Positions 1 through 8,881 of a stretch of 64,000 bases of DNA are shown piece by piece; the stretch's first letter is position 1; each line of letters opens with the position of its first letter. The stretch is from Tildeniella nuda ZEHNDER 1965/U140 (GTDB lineage Bacteria > Cyanobacteriota > Cyanobacteriia > Leptolyngbyales > Leptolyngbyaceae). A program made the translations under genes and the position numbers. Location of the stretch: the NCBI GenBank assembly GCA_019358895.1, contig JAHHIG010000023.1:1-64000 (forward strand), in the 5' to 3' direction. The notes under the pieces are model-generated. The model saw nothing but the letters and a program-made list of their open reading frames with translations. It did no database searches and was not told the DNA's origin.

Positions 1-232
1 CGGGGCAAAGACCAGAACCCAGGGCATTAACTCTTTTGGTAGCAAGTGCATCAGGAGAAATCGAATAACACTTTCCTGATTTTGCTACCTTTCCTCCCCT
101 TCACAATGGACAAAGTCGAGCTAAGAGCTTGTTTGGAAAGTGTCTGGCGGTTAAAACCGCGACTATGAAAACAAAGTCTGCCAATGCAGACTACTGAGCT
201 GCAAGGGCTTTATAACTGCGGCGGCAGGTTTG
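1..232. other. Left-edge intergenic stretch with a double hairpin
   Basis: No complete gene is visible. Two perfect hairpins stand close together: GCGGTT/AACCGC at 147-160 and AGTCTGC-CAAT-GCAGACT at 175-192. They look like a dispersed palindromic repeat of the kind common between cyanobacterial genes. On the minus strand an ATG at 51-49 opens a frame that runs off the left edge and reads MHLLPKELMPWVLVFAP. It could be the start of the next gene after the permease, but 17 codons without a clear ribosome binding site are too little to call. Confidence 0.4.
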
Positions 233-1132
233 CTACAGTTCAGTGTCTTCCCGTCCTGCTCTGAGCTGTACGTACACCAACACGAGCGTTGCGCCTAGCA
301 GTAGCGTTGCTGCTGCTGCTGCATAACCAAAGTCAAACTGAGCAAACGCTTGTTCATAAATGTAGTAGACCAACAGATTAGTCGTGTTGAGCGGTCCACC
401 ACCTGTAATCACATAAACCTGCTCGAAGCTCCGCAAGGTGAAGATAGCCGTCGTCACTGCAGCGAAGATCAGCGTGGGACGTAAGCCCGGAAGCGTAATG
501 TGCCAGAACTGTTGCCACGGTGCAGCGCCATCCAGTTCGGCAGCTTCATAGCGACTCACAGGAATCGTTTGGAGTCCAGCGAGAAAGACTACCAGGTTAA
601 AGCCAAGCTGTTTCCAGATGCTTAAAAGAATGAGGACAGGCATCGCCCAGACAGTGCTGCTCAACCAGGGGATGGGGGCAATGCCAAGCACTTCTAGCCA
701 TTGATTGAGCGGTCCTTCCATTTGAAAGAGCCAACGCCAGCCTAAACCAACGGCAACCAGGGAGGTGATGGATGGCAGAAAGTAAGCAGCCCGCAGGAGG
801 TCACGAAAGGCGATCGCGCGATCGAGTAACACGGCTAAACCCAACGGCAGCAGCAAGCTAGGAATCACGGTCGCTAACGTGAAATAGAGGGTATTTTCTA
901 ACACTTGCCAAAAGTCAGGATTCAGCAGCAAGCGCCAGTAGTTGTTCAAGCCAACCCAGTGAATGCCCGCTCTTGTAAAGCTGCCTGTTGTGAAGCTGAG
1001 GTAGAACAGGTACACGATCGGATATAGGACGAAAATGCCCAGCAAGAGGAGGGCAGGCGCTAGAAAAATCCAGGCAGCCACTCCATCATTGTCAAAATCA
1101 ATGAGTGTGCGCGGTGTCTTCTCAAGTGCCAT
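233..1132 (-). CDS. Carbohydrate ABC transporter permease (MalF/UgpA type)
   Basis: Inner-membrane permease of a sugar-type ABC importer, 299 residues, the usual length for this family. About six hydrophobic segments are visible, starting with WIFLAPALLLLGIFVLYPIV near residue 20. The cytoplasmic EAA loop that contacts the ATPase lies near residue 195 (YEAAELDGAAPWQQFWHITLP in part), with the conserved Ala-Ala and Gly spacing. The substrate cannot be read from the permease alone. Binding protein, ATPase and second permease are not in the window, and the partner permease would be expected beyond the left edge. The gene is divergent from the hypothetical protein starting at 1357. Family assignment is firm; sugar specificity is unknown. 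Confidence 0.9.
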   Translation of the reverse strand: MALEKTPRTLIDFDNDGVAAWIFLAPALLLLGIFVLYPIVYLFYLSFTTGSFTRAGIHWVGLNNYWRLLLNPDFWQVLENTLYFTLATVIPSLLLPLGLAVLLDRAIAFRDLLRAAYFLPSITSLVAVGLGWRWLFQMEGPLNQWLEVLGIAPIPWLSSTVWAMPVLILLSIWKQLGFNLVVFLAGLQTIPVSRYEAAELDGAAPWQQFWHITLPGLRPTLIFAAVTTAIFTLRSFEQVYVITGGGPLNTTNLLVYYIYEQAFAQFDFGYAAAAATLLLGATLVLVYVQLRAGREDTEL

Positions 1133-1201
1133 GCTAGATTGATCACTCTAAAGTGATGGATTATAGCTGTCGCCATAAAAGTTAAGACATTGGGATTAAA
1201 A

Positions 1202-1249
1202 GGGGTGTGGGGGCTTCGCCCCCAGCCAGGGGTTTCACCCCTGCACCCC
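1202..1249. repeat. GC-rich three-way-junction palindrome
   Basis: An outer stem GGGGTG (1202-1207) / CACCCC (1244-1249) encloses two perfect hairpins: GGGGGC-TTC-GCCCCC (1209-1223) and CAGGGGT-TTC-ACCCCTG (1227-1243). Both loops are TTC. The cloverleaf-like design is seen directly. It lies between divergently transcribed genes, so it is not a simple terminator for either. It most resembles a dispersed repetitive element; no second copy is in the window. Confidence 0.6.
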
Positions 1250-1356
1250 GTCCTAACCCGTGTGACTGTCGCTATACTAAACAGCTTGCATTTTAGCAGT
1301 CGGGCGATCGACGGTTTGCGCTGGTAAGATGCTGGTAATCCGCTGGCAGTCTGTTC

Positions 1357-1986
1357 ATGCAACAATCCACTCGAAGGCACCGTTCCACTATTAGCAACAG
1401 TTTCCTTGGGCAATCAGCTTACCGCGATCGCGCTGTCCTGCTGATCGGTCAGACGATCGCATGTTTAGTTATTGGATGCTTCACGTTGGCTAGTTTTGTA
1501 GCGGTCTTGTTTCCCGATCGGGCGCTAAGTGCAGTCCCAACGCCTGTTCTGGTTGTGCCATCGCCGTCATTGCCCACGGTTAAACCAGAGTCGGTTGCGC
1601 CGCTTCCTGTTGCCAAGCGAATTTTGGGGCAATGGTTGGCGAAGGAACCGCTAGAAGGCGATACGATCATGTTTGTCTTTGCACCCGATGGGAAAGCGTT
1701 CATTGTGTCAGGCGCAGCGGCATCGGGGAATGCGATCGCGACCCAATTCCAATACCGCCTTGATGCCAAACCCCAGCCGATGCATCTGGACATCGTTCTA
1801 ACACCGGATACTACGGTTGAAACCCTGTTTGAATTCACCACGAACGGTGATCTGCGCTTGCAAATGTTGGGTACGCGCCCTGGTAAGCCTCGTCCTGTAA
1901 AGCTGACAGATCATGCCACGCTGTTTCAAAAGATTTCTGACGATACCACTCCGCCATCGGGCACTGAGATTAAGCCGTTCCGTTAA
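1357..1986 (+). CDS. Hypothetical membrane-anchored protein
   Basis: A 209-residue protein I do not recognise. A basic N-terminus precedes one hydrophobic segment at about residues 27-50, followed by a Pro/Val/Ser-rich linker (residues 55-85) and a compact domain beginning ILGQWLAKEPLEGDTIMFVF. This suggests one membrane anchor and a beta-rich extracytoplasmic domain. The C-terminal domain resembles lipocalin-like or DUF-type domains that follow Pro-rich linkers in cyanobacterial secreted proteins, but no catalytic motif is visible. It stands alone, divergent from the permease and upstream of purN in the same direction. Coding is supported by length and by codon use like its neighbours. Confidence 0.6.
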   Translation: MQQSTRRHRSTISNSFLGQSAYRDRAVLLIGQTIACLVIGCFTLASFVAVLFPDRALSAVPTPVLVVPSPSLPTVKPESVAPLPVAKRILGQWLAKEPLEGDTIMFVFAPDGKAFIVSGAAASGNAIATQFQYRLDAKPQPMHLDIVLTPDTTVETLFEFTTNGDLRLQMLGTRPGKPRPVKLTDHATLFQKISDDTTPPSGTEIKPFR

Positions 1987-2103
1987 CTAGCTCGGTTGTA
2001 AGCGCTGAATGTTGCACTCTAAGGAGATCACAGCGACTGAGTGTAAAGCGTTTCAACCATTCCAATGCTGCGTTCGCTATTCAATATTGACCAGAGAGCT
2101 TGT

Positions 2104-2757
2104 ATGAGCGGCATGACAACAGTTGCTAGTTTGATTTCGCCCACAGTGCCCGTTTCTGTAACGCTCGATCGCCCTTTGAAATTGGGCGTGATGGCATCTG
2201 GCAGCGGCAGTAATTTTGAGGCGATCGCCCAGGCAATTGCTGATCGACAACTCAATGCTCAGGTACAAGTCCTGCTTTATAACAATCCTGGCGCAAAGGC
2301 GGCTGCCAGAGCTGATCGTTGGGGCATTCCGTCGGTGCTGCTCAACCATCGTGAGTTTGCCAGTCGGGAAGCACTGGATGCGGCGATCGTCGCCACGTTG
2401 CAACAGCATGAGGTGGAATGGGTCATCATGGCGGGCTGGATGCGGATTGTCACACCTGTTTTGATCAATGCCTTCCACAGACGTATTCTGAACATCCATC
2501 CCAGCTTGCTTCCCAGCTTTAAGGGCAACCGAGCCGTCGAGCAAGCGCTGGCAGCAGGCGTAAAAATCACGGGCTGCACAGTGCATCTCGTCGTACCAGA
2601 AGTCGATAGCGGCGACATTATCATTCAGGCTGCGGTGCCTGTGTTGTTCGGTGACACACTGGAGACACTCCACGATCGCATCCACACGCAGGAACATCGT
2701 ATCTTTCCATACGCGATCGCGCTGGCAGCACAGGCTCAACAGCACTCAAAATCTTGA
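2104..2757 (+). CDS. purN: Phosphoribosylglycinamide formyltransferase (GART)
   Basis: Transfers a formyl group from 10-formyl-tetrahydrofolate to GAR, the third step of purine synthesis. The phosphate-binding loop GSGSNFEAI lies near residue 35 from this start. The catalytic His/Asp region is present as the IHPSLLPSFKG motif, and HLVVPEVDSGDII carries the conserved late Asp. The frame could begin at 2065, but the ATG at 2104 has AGAGAG about nine bases upstream and gives a more usual length (217 residues); the N-terminal extension is typical of cyanobacterial copies. A heptamer repeat array follows immediately. purE, another purine gene, is far away at 62 kb, so there is no local pur operon. 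Confidence 0.95.
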   Translation: MSGMTTVASLISPTVPVSVTLDRPLKLGVMASGSGSNFEAIAQAIADRQLNAQVQVLLYNNPGAKAAARADRWGIPSVLLNHREFASREALDAAIVATLQQHEVEWVIMAGWMRIVTPVLINAFHRRILNIHPSLLPSFKGNRAVEQALAAGVKITGCTVHLVVPEVDSGDIIIQAAVPVLFGDTLETLHDRIHTQEHRIFPYAIALAAQAQQHSKS

Positions 2758-2759
2758 AG

Positions 2760-3338
<579 letters not shown>

Positions 3339-3597
3339 CTCGTGATTCTCCTGCCTATCTCTTTTGCATCGAGTTTACTGTAACCAAAGTATAGATGGAA
3401 TAAATTCCAAAGCTTTACAGAAGCTTTCTACTTATCTATTCACATCAGAGTTAGTATGCAGACACATCCCTTTCATCCACTACATTTAGATGGACAGCAG
3501 CAACCAATCTGCTCATTTCTTCAGTAGATAACTGAACGAAAAGCTCTATTCAACAGTTGCCATATCTCATTGATTAACTATTTAGTGGTATCGAATT

Positions 3598-4218
3598 ATG
3601 TCTAGTAGCAACTACCCGAAAGCGTGGTCGCGTTTTACTACCCAGATGCGTAAGCCAGATGGTGAAACTCCTAAAGAGTTAGTGGATAATTTTGGGCAGT
3701 TAGCTAGATGGTCGGCTCGATTTAGACTAGCAAAAAGCTTCAAATCACTAGATTTAGGCGATGCCTATTCAGGCTCAGATACGCCTCAACTGTATTCAGC
3801 AATTACTAGAATTTTTCTTGTTTACTCAGCCTTTGAGATTTATTGCGACATCATCTGTTTCAAGTCTAGTAAAGAATCTCAAATAAAAGCGCTTCAAGAT
3901 GCTCTATCGCAACAAGCAACTATTAAAACCATTCGTGACTTAGATCCGCAGAATGCTTTTGCAACATTTCTTTTACAGCATTTGACAGGTGTCAAGCTAA
4001 AACGAACGATGTGTGATTTCATAGGCAACGAAAAGGAGATTAATGTTAGTTGTTTAGCTAAATCTATACGCCATGTTTTTGCTCACGGCATCTTAACAGC
4101 TAACGCGATGGGTTTATCGCCAAAACGATTTGATCAAGTGTCTCAAATCATCTCAGACTTCTTGTTAAATTGTATGGATAAAGATTTTGATGAGCGTATA
4201 CCTGCAAACCTTGACTAA
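3598..4218 (+). CDS. Hypothetical protein, AT-rich
   Basis: A 206-residue soluble protein without a family I can name. It is noticeably richer in A+T than its neighbours and lacks HIP1 sites, which hints at recent acquisition. There are no membrane segments or catalytic motifs; the composition is mixed alpha. A segment with YSAFEIYCDIICF in the middle and SIRHVFAHGIL near residue 160 resembles the HEPN-like pattern R-x4-6-H, but this is weak. Its stop codon TAA at 4216-4218 lies inside the displaced hydrolase tail copy (4215-4293), so the gene end and the duplication boundary coincide. The coding call is reasonable; the function is unknown. Confidence 0.6.
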   Translation: MSSSNYPKAWSRFTTQMRKPDGETPKELVDNFGQLARWSARFRLAKSFKSLDLGDAYSGSDTPQLYSAITRIFLVYSAFEIYCDIICFKSSKESQIKALQDALSQQATIKTIRDLDPQNAFATFLLQHLTGVKLKRTMCDFIGNEKEINVSCLAKSIRHVFAHGILTANAMGLSPKRFDQVSQIISDFLLNCMDKDFDERIPANLD

Positions 4219-4293
4219 TCAAACTCGCCAAACTCTAGAATGGGGCTAGTTTGTTCTAGTGTAGGGTAGTCGCTTAGCAGGTTGGCGATCGCT
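4215..4293 (-). pseudogene. Displaced 3' tail of the hydrolase gene at 5041-5973
   Basis: This 79-bp segment matches 5041-5119 with seven mismatches, all transitions and no gaps. Read on the minus strand it encodes the last residues of the neighbouring hydrolase (AIANLLSDYPTLEQTSP, ending EFGEFD and TAG). In coding terms there are five synonymous changes, one Gly-to-Ser change, and one mismatch at the repeat edge. The vapBC pair lies exactly between the two copies. The fragment has no upstream reading frame of its own. Confidence 0.85.
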
Positions 4294-4362
4294 GTTTCAA
4301 TCCCTTAGCTATACTAAATTGAAGACCGATCGCCCTGAAGCTGAGCGCCCTGTAGTTACGCC

Positions 4363-4575
4363 ATGCAAACCACTATCAATCTTGATGAAGTCCTTCTCAA
4401 CGAAGCTTTCCAATTAACCAATCTTACCAATCAGGAAGAGCTCATTAATCTGGCGTTGCAAGAACTTGTAAGGGCGCGCAGAAAGAAGAACCTTCTCGAC
4501 CTCGCTGGACAAATTCGCTTGGCTCCAGACTTCGACCACAAGGCACTGCGCGCAACTCGTCATGTTGCTGATTGA
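4363..4575 (+). CDS. VapB-type antitoxin
   Basis: A 70-residue protein beginning MQTTINLDEVLLNEAFQLTN, the typical short N-terminal strand and helices of VapB/AbrB- or MetJ/Arc-like antitoxins (type II antitoxin of the VapB family with a DUF2191-like pattern). The C-terminus (LLDLAGQIRLAPDFD) is the usual toxin-wrapping tail. It overlaps the toxin gene by 14 bases, which implies translational coupling. It would bind its own promoter and neutralise the PIN-domain toxin. The TA pair lies between duplicated copies of the hydrolase 3' end. Confidence 0.85.
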   Translation: MQTTINLDEVLLNEAFQLTNLTNQEELINLALQELVRARRKKNLLDLAGQIRLAPDFDHKALRATRHVAD

Positions 4576-4984
4576 CACATCAGTTTGGGTCAGCGTCTTT
4601 CGCGATGGTCTTCGACCGACCGAAGGTCAACGAAGTGGTCAAATCCGCCAGCAACTAGAGACACTAATCGCCGATCGTGAAGTCCTACTGACCCGCTTCA
4701 CTCAGCTTGAACTGCTTCAAGGTAGCCTGAACGAGCAAGAATGGACTCTCCTCTCAACCTACCTTGCGACACAAGATTACATTGAACTCACAGTTCATTC
4801 CTGGCAAGCTGCTGCACGCATTTACTATGATTTGCGTCGCCAAGGCTTGACCGTTCGCAGTCCAATCGATTGCTGTATTGCTCAAGCCGCACTAGAAAAT
4901 AATTTACTTTTGATCCACAACGATCGCGACTTTGAAACCATTGCCCAAGTGCTATCGCTCCAACATCTCCGCTTTCAAGCTTGA
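4562..4984 (+). CDS. vapC: VapC toxin, PIN-domain ribonuclease
   Basis: A 140-residue PIN-domain endoribonuclease. The conserved acidic residues are visible: Asp in MLLIDTSVW near the N-terminus, Glu in LTRFTQLELLQG near residue 50, Asp in SPIDCCIAQAAL near residue 103, and Asp in HNDRDFETIA near residue 120. These coordinate Mg2+ in the family, whose members cut tRNA or other structured RNA. It starts within the antitoxin gene (14-base overlap). The length is normal and all key residues are present, so it is probably an active toxin. Confidence 0.92.
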   Translation: MLLIDTSVWVSVFRDGLRPTEGQRSGQIRQQLETLIADREVLLTRFTQLELLQGSLNEQEWTLLSTYLATQDYIELTVHSWQAAARIYYDLRRQGLTVRSPIDCCIAQAALENNLLLIHNDRDFETIAQVLSLQHLRFQA

Positions 4985-5040
4985 GCGTTTCCCTTGAAGC
5001 CTGGATAGTCGTCTATGGTCGAGAAGCAAAATGCTATCAA

Positions 5041-5973
5041 CTAATCAAACTCGCCGAATTCTAGAATGGGGCTGGTTTGTTCTAGTGTGGGGTAGTCGCC
5101 CAGCAGGTTGGCGATCGCCAAATTCGCTACCCGACTGCTCCTCCAATAGCGGCTGTGGTCTGCCATCAATCCAAGCGCCATCGTCACATCGCCCATCTGC
5201 CGTTTGAGGAAATTACGTTCGCCCAGGTAATGGTCACGAAAGTACAGCGATGAGTCGTCTAGCTCCAGACTAGCACGTATGGGGTACGCAAAGATATCTG
5301 ACGCGTGGATGACATTGACCCAGCGCAGCGGCTCAGACGTATAGCGGCTGGCAAACTGCTTTAAGCGTTTTGCATTAGGGCTGAGAAGCTGGTTGAAAAT
5401 AAGAATAGGGGAGCCGATCGTGGTGATGCTTCTGAGTTTCACTTTGCGCCCTTCACTTGCTCCACTCAACCCCTTAATCGCATTGCGGACATAGAACGCG
5501 GGATCAGAGCTATCAAAGCTGTCTGAAAACAAAAGATCCCAGAGAATGACGCTGCCAAGAGAATGCGCCACGATATGCAGGTCTTCCTCAAACGGGTTGT
5601 CGGTCAAAAAGGTGAGAAACTGCACTGCGATCGTTCGCCTTGCTTCGCGCCCTTGCATTGTGTTGAGATAGTGAAAAATGTCGTTGAAGAAGCCTGTAAT
5701 CAGTTGTTCTCGACGCAGACGATAGTGAAACACGTCATCAATGTCAGTCTGAGGCTGATCCCACTTAAACGCTTCCAGATCTTGCTGAATCCAGTCCCAA
5801 AGCTGATTGGTGCTGCCCAGAGTATCGCCCCAGAAGCAAGCATAGAACTCTGGAACCGACAGCCCTTGATCGGAAAACTCACTAATAATGCGCGATCGCA
5901 ACGGGTCGGCATAGCCACTTTGCCTCACCGATGCTCCATGCATAAACCAGACCAACATTGCACCCGCTCCCAA
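5041..5973 (-). CDS. Alpha/beta hydrolase-like protein (lipase-type HSLG motif)
   Basis: A 310-residue protein with the nucleophile elbow HSLGS near residue 138 (LHIVAHSLGSVILWDLL) and an N-terminal strand LVWFMHGASV that could supply the oxyanion region. The overall pattern fits serine esterases or lipases that act on large substrates; the substrate is unknown. An internal start at Met6 (5958) with GGGAGC upstream is an alternative. It follows the 287-residue hydrolase gene after only 16 bases, so the two form an operon. Its last 79 bases are duplicated at 4215-4293 on the far side of vapBC. Confidence 0.75.
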   Translation of the reverse strand: MGAGAMLVWFMHGASVRQSGYADPLRSRIISEFSDQGLSVPEFYACFWGDTLGSTNQLWDWIQQDLEAFKWDQPQTDIDDVFHYRLRREQLITGFFNDIFHYLNTMQGREARRTIAVQFLTFLTDNPFEEDLHIVAHSLGSVILWDLLFSDSFDSSDPAFYVRNAIKGLSGASEGRKVKLRSITTIGSPILIFNQLLSPNAKRLKQFASRYTSEPLRWVNVIHASDIFAYPIRASLELDDSSLYFRDHYLGERNFLKRQMGDVTMALGLMADHSRYWRSSRVANLAIANLLGDYPTLEQTSPILEFGEFD

Positions 5974-5989
5974 ACGATCGCGCTAAAAC

Positions 5990-6853
5990 TCATGCATCAT
6001 ACCTGGCAAGAATGGTTTGCAGTTGAGCCGCAACCGCTGCCGTTTGCTCCACCATCGCCATGTGTCCACAATCGCTAATTTCAGCCACGTTCGCTCCACA
6101 CGCTTCAAACAGGGGATGAAAGCTTGCCAAATGGCGCACATACTGCGGCTCCATAATTGGGTCTTGTGCCCCAGCAATAAAATAAACGGGTTGCTGCAAC
6201 CGAGCCACGACTTGCGGTAAACAGTGGACTTCTGCTTCGGTGGTCGAGTCCAGGAGCATTCCTAGTGCGGCTTCGGCATCTGCCGTCACAAAGTCAATTA
6301 AGCGCTGCCGTCCCCACCGACGCTCGATCGTCCGTGCCACACTTGCCCGCGTAAACAGCAAATCAAGCAATGGCACCTGACACAACCAGCGCGGACGCAA
6401 CTTTACCAACTGTTGTCCTGCTGCCCGAAAGCGATCGAACTCTTCCTTCAGATAAATGCCCCCACCCGAATTCAGGCAAATCACGCCCTTTACCTGCGGC
6501 AGTTGGTCTGCTGCCCACAAAGCAATGCTGCCGCCGATCGAATGCCCCACTAACCAGGCAGTTTCAAGCTGCAATTGCTTCAGCAACAGCGCTAAATCCT
6601 TGGCATAATCAATCAAGCTATAGCCAGTGCAAGCGCGATACTTTACCTCTGTCGCTTGAGCTAGTTGAGAATCACCAAAGCCACGCAAATCATAAGATAG
6701 GCATTGATAGCGTGGTGACAGTTGCTCAATCAACGGTTGCCAATAGTGGCGGCTAAGGAGCCAACCGTGAATAAAAACCAACACATCGTTTGAGGCAGTG
6801 GGAGCGGTCAGCTCGTAAGCGTGTGGCACTCCCAGAATGTCGATCGTCTGCAT
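5990..6853 (-). CDS. Alpha/beta fold hydrolase
   Basis: A 287-residue alpha/beta hydrolase. It shows the HGW oxyanion motif (VFIHGWLLSRHYW, near residue 28), the YDLRGFGDS strand, the nucleophile elbow GHSIGG near residue 102, the acid region FIAGAQDPIMEP near residue 230, and the C-terminal His in DCGHMAMVEQ near residue 265. The catalytic Ser-Asp-His triad is therefore complete. The family covers esterases, C-C hydrolases and haloperoxidase-like enzymes, so no substrate can be named. It is first in a two-gene operon with the HSLG hydrolase. A heptamer repeat lies upstream. Confidence 0.9.
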   Translation of the reverse strand: MQTIDILGVPHAYELTAPTASNDVLVFIHGWLLSRHYWQPLIEQLSPRYQCLSYDLRGFGDSQLAQATEVKYRACTGYSLIDYAKDLALLLKQLQLETAWLVGHSIGGSIALWAADQLPQVKGVICLNSGGGIYLKEEFDRFRAAGQQLVKLRPRWLCQVPLLDLLFTRASVARTIERRWGRQRLIDFVTADAEAALGMLLDSTTEAEVHCLPQVVARLQQPVYFIAGAQDPIMEPQYVRHLASFHPLFEACGANVAEISDCGHMAMVEQTAAVAAQLQTILARYDA

Positions 6854-6867
6854 AGCTCTATCGTAAC

Positions 6868-6942
6868 CCGATAGGAGAAGGCTAAAGGCTAAAGGCTAAG
6901 GGCTAAAAATTTTAGCCTTCGTACGTTAGCCTTCATACTTTC
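6868..6942. repeat. GGCTAAA heptamer repeat with inverted arm
   Basis: Direct copies of GGCTAAA are followed by inverted TTAGCCTTC copies, so the stretch can form a hairpin. It separates the two minus-strand genes ending at 6945 and starting at 6853, and belongs to the same style of 7-bp repeats as the other arrays of the window. Confidence 0.7.
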
Positions 6943-6944
6943 TT

Positions 6945-7670
6945 CTAAAACCGCCTGCCCAAGAGACGTTGCTTCACCCCTTCCGCAATTTTTTGCCCCA
7001 GATACTCTGGGATGAGGCTTTCATTTGGTCCTAGCAGATAGAGGATCAGGCGCGTGCGACCACGCCAGACCAGCAGGTTAGCATTCACCACCAGCAGATC
7101 TTCCTGCCAGATCGCATACATCACTTTGTAAAACAATCCTGGTTGGTTATCGGCTTCAATCAACAGCGCTGGTAGGTGAAACACGGGGTCAACGTAGAAC
7201 TCAGTTTCGACCTGCTCCAATCCGGCATCCAGATTGAACTCGACTGCCAGCATTTCCTCCACTTCAAAGCGCCCTGCTAACGCTTCCCGAACGGCTCGGC
7301 AGACGTTCTCGGCGGTCTTCTCGCTCAACGTCTTGCCACTGCGAGACACAATGAGCTTGATGAAGACCAGCATCGGAGGATAAATTTGACCATACAGGCT
7401 CAGACTGTGAATGGTTAGCCCATAGGCAGCCAGTACACCAAAAATGTCGCTGAGCAAGAAAGACTGGTTGCGATACGCAAAATGGAGGGCGCTCTTGCTA
7501 CCCTCTTGCTTGAGTTCGATGACAGCCTGTTTGGTTTTGTAAAGATGGTACGCCAGTCGTAGATTTTGTAGTTGAATCTCGCTGCTGACAAACTGCTCAT
7601 AAAACTGTGGAAACGCTCGGTTGAAGCGCTTCAACAGTTCTAGCGTCGATGACTTTAAGCCGAGCGCCAT
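6945..7670 (-). CDS. ACT-domain-containing protein
   Basis: A 241-residue soluble protein with two segments of ACT-like pattern: FLLSDIFGVLAAYGLTIHSLSLYG near residue 70 and ALLIEADNQPGLFYKVMYAI near residue 168. ACT domains bind amino acids or other small molecules and regulate partner enzymes; the arrangement recalls the GlnD C-terminal region without its catalytic domains. It stands alone, divergent from the GNAT gene at 7902. Related proteins are widespread in cyanobacteria and are usually listed as hypothetical. A ligand cannot be inferred. Confidence 0.7.
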   Translation of the reverse strand: MALGLKSSTLELLKRFNRAFPQFYEQFVSSEIQLQNLRLAYHLYKTKQAVIELKQEGSKSALHFAYRNQSFLLSDIFGVLAAYGLTIHSLSLYGQIYPPMLVFIKLIVSRSGKTLSEKTAENVCRAVREALAGRFEVEEMLAVEFNLDAGLEQVETEFYVDPVFHLPALLIEADNQPGLFYKVMYAIWQEDLLVVNANLLVWRGRTRLILYLLGPNESLIPEYLGQKIAEGVKQRLLGRRF

Positions 7671-7901
7671 AATCAGAAAACTCGTTTGGTTAGGTTAAGC
7701 CCATCTGTACAAGGAGCCGATCGTCTGCTGTTGAAGCTTTAACTTTAGGTCAATGCTCACCACATTTCCAAGCTCTGTCGTCATTTTCCCAGGAGAATGA
7801 TGACTTGTTATAAATCCAGCGTGGCAAAACCACACGAGGAAAGAGCACAGAGCGTATACTATTCATTACTGTGACTTTACTACTACCTTAACCACGCTCG
7901 C

Positions 7902-8423
7902 ATGGGTTTTTGGAAAAGCCTGTTTAGCAGTTCTGATGCTACCTCCGCACCTCAGGCGCTGCAGATGGAGGACTATACCAGCAGAGCTACTGGCGATCGC
8001 GCTAACGCTCGAATTTTCTTCAGTACAGAGCGAGAAATCGATCTGTATGAGCTAGAAGAACTATGTGACGCAGTCGGCTGGTCTCGTCGCCCTCTGCGAA
8101 AAGTTAAAAAAGCGATTCAACACAGTTTCTTAGTCGTTTCGATGTGGGAACAACAGGGTTCGCATCGGCGACTGATTGGTTTTTCACGCGCCACGTCTGA
8201 TCACGCCTTTAACGCCACCATTTGGGATGTTGTGGTTCATCCAGATTTCCAGAGCAAAGGGCTAGGCAAGGCACTCATGAAGCAGGTGATCAAAAAACTG
8301 CGGAGCGAAGATATTAGCAACATTACGTTATTTGCCGATCCTCAAGTAGTCGATTTTTACCGGAATTTGGGCTTTATGTCTGATCCAGAAGGCATTAAAG
8401 GTATGTTCTGGTATCCAGATTAA
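7902..8423 (+). CDS. GNAT N-acetyltransferase, Ycf52/NSI type
   Basis: A 173-residue GNAT acetyltransferase. The acetyl-CoA-binding motif A is clear ([20 protein letters not shown], with the Q/RxxGxG/A signature, near residue 120), followed by the typical [15 protein letters not shown] strand. The sequence resembles the cyanobacterial and plastid Ycf52 group, whose plant relatives (NSI/GNAT2) act on Lys or N-termini and on serotonin. The substrate in bacteria is unsettled. It is preceded by a 230-bp divergent promoter region shared with the ACT-domain gene. Confidence 0.88.
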   Translation: MGFWKSLFSSSDATSAPQALQMEDYTSRATGDRANARIFFSTEREIDLYELEELCDAVGWSRRPLRKVKKAIQHSFLVVSMWEQQGSHRRLIGFSRATSDHAFNATIWDVVVHPDFQSKGLGKALMKQVIKKLRSEDISNITLFADPQVVDFYRNLGFMSDPEGIKGMFWYPD

Positions 8424-8738
8424 GCAGTGAGTTGGTATTGAGGCTGAGCAACGAAACACTCAGACTTTCAGATTGCCCATCAACCTTAGCCTTCTACCAC
8501 GAGTTTGATCGATCGCAGGTTCAGCTCAGACAGCCTTGGTTGCCAAATCTATACGTCTACATGCCATCCGGCTAGAGTATATTTTGCTGCGTGCCCAAGG
8601 TAGTGACTCTTTGGTAGAAGTCCCTTTTCTGACATTGAAGCCGATCGCCTTACCCCTGCGTTTCCTGCTTAACGGGCTGTATTCACGCTGTCAAGCAAAA
8701 TTAGGGTGACCAGGATATGTTAAGCTAAAGACCGACGA

Positions 8739-8812
8739 CGGGATGTAGCGCAGCTTGGTAGCGCGCCTGCTTTGGGAGCAGGATGCCGCAGGTTCGAATC
8801 CTGTCATCCCGA
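8739..8812 (+). tRNA. tRNA-Pro (anticodon TGG)
   Basis: A complete cloverleaf of 74 nt. The acceptor stem is CGGGATG/CATCCCG with discriminator A. The D arm is GCGC..GCGC around AGCTTGGTA, the anticodon stem CCTGC/GCAGG encloses loop TTTGGGA with anticodon TGG, and the T arm contains GGTTCGAATC. CCA is not encoded, as is usual in cyanobacteria. A good terminator follows. Confidence 0.97.
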
Positions 8813-8854
8813 TTGAGCTTCAAAGATTAAGCTACACACTAGAGAAAATTAGCA

Positions 8855-8881
8855 GTTTGAGTTAAGGCTCAAGCTTTTTTT
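8855..8881 (+). terminator. Rho-independent terminator after tRNA-Pro
   Basis: Stem GTTTGAG (8855-8861) / CTCAAGC (8868-8874), seven pairs with one G-U, followed directly by seven T residues. Its position about 40 bases behind the tRNA fits termination of that transcript. Confidence 0.85.

Noticed and set aside
5563-6078. Plus-strand frame of 171 codons across the two hydrolase genes
   Set aside because: Antisense to two well supported genes and their 16-bp junction.
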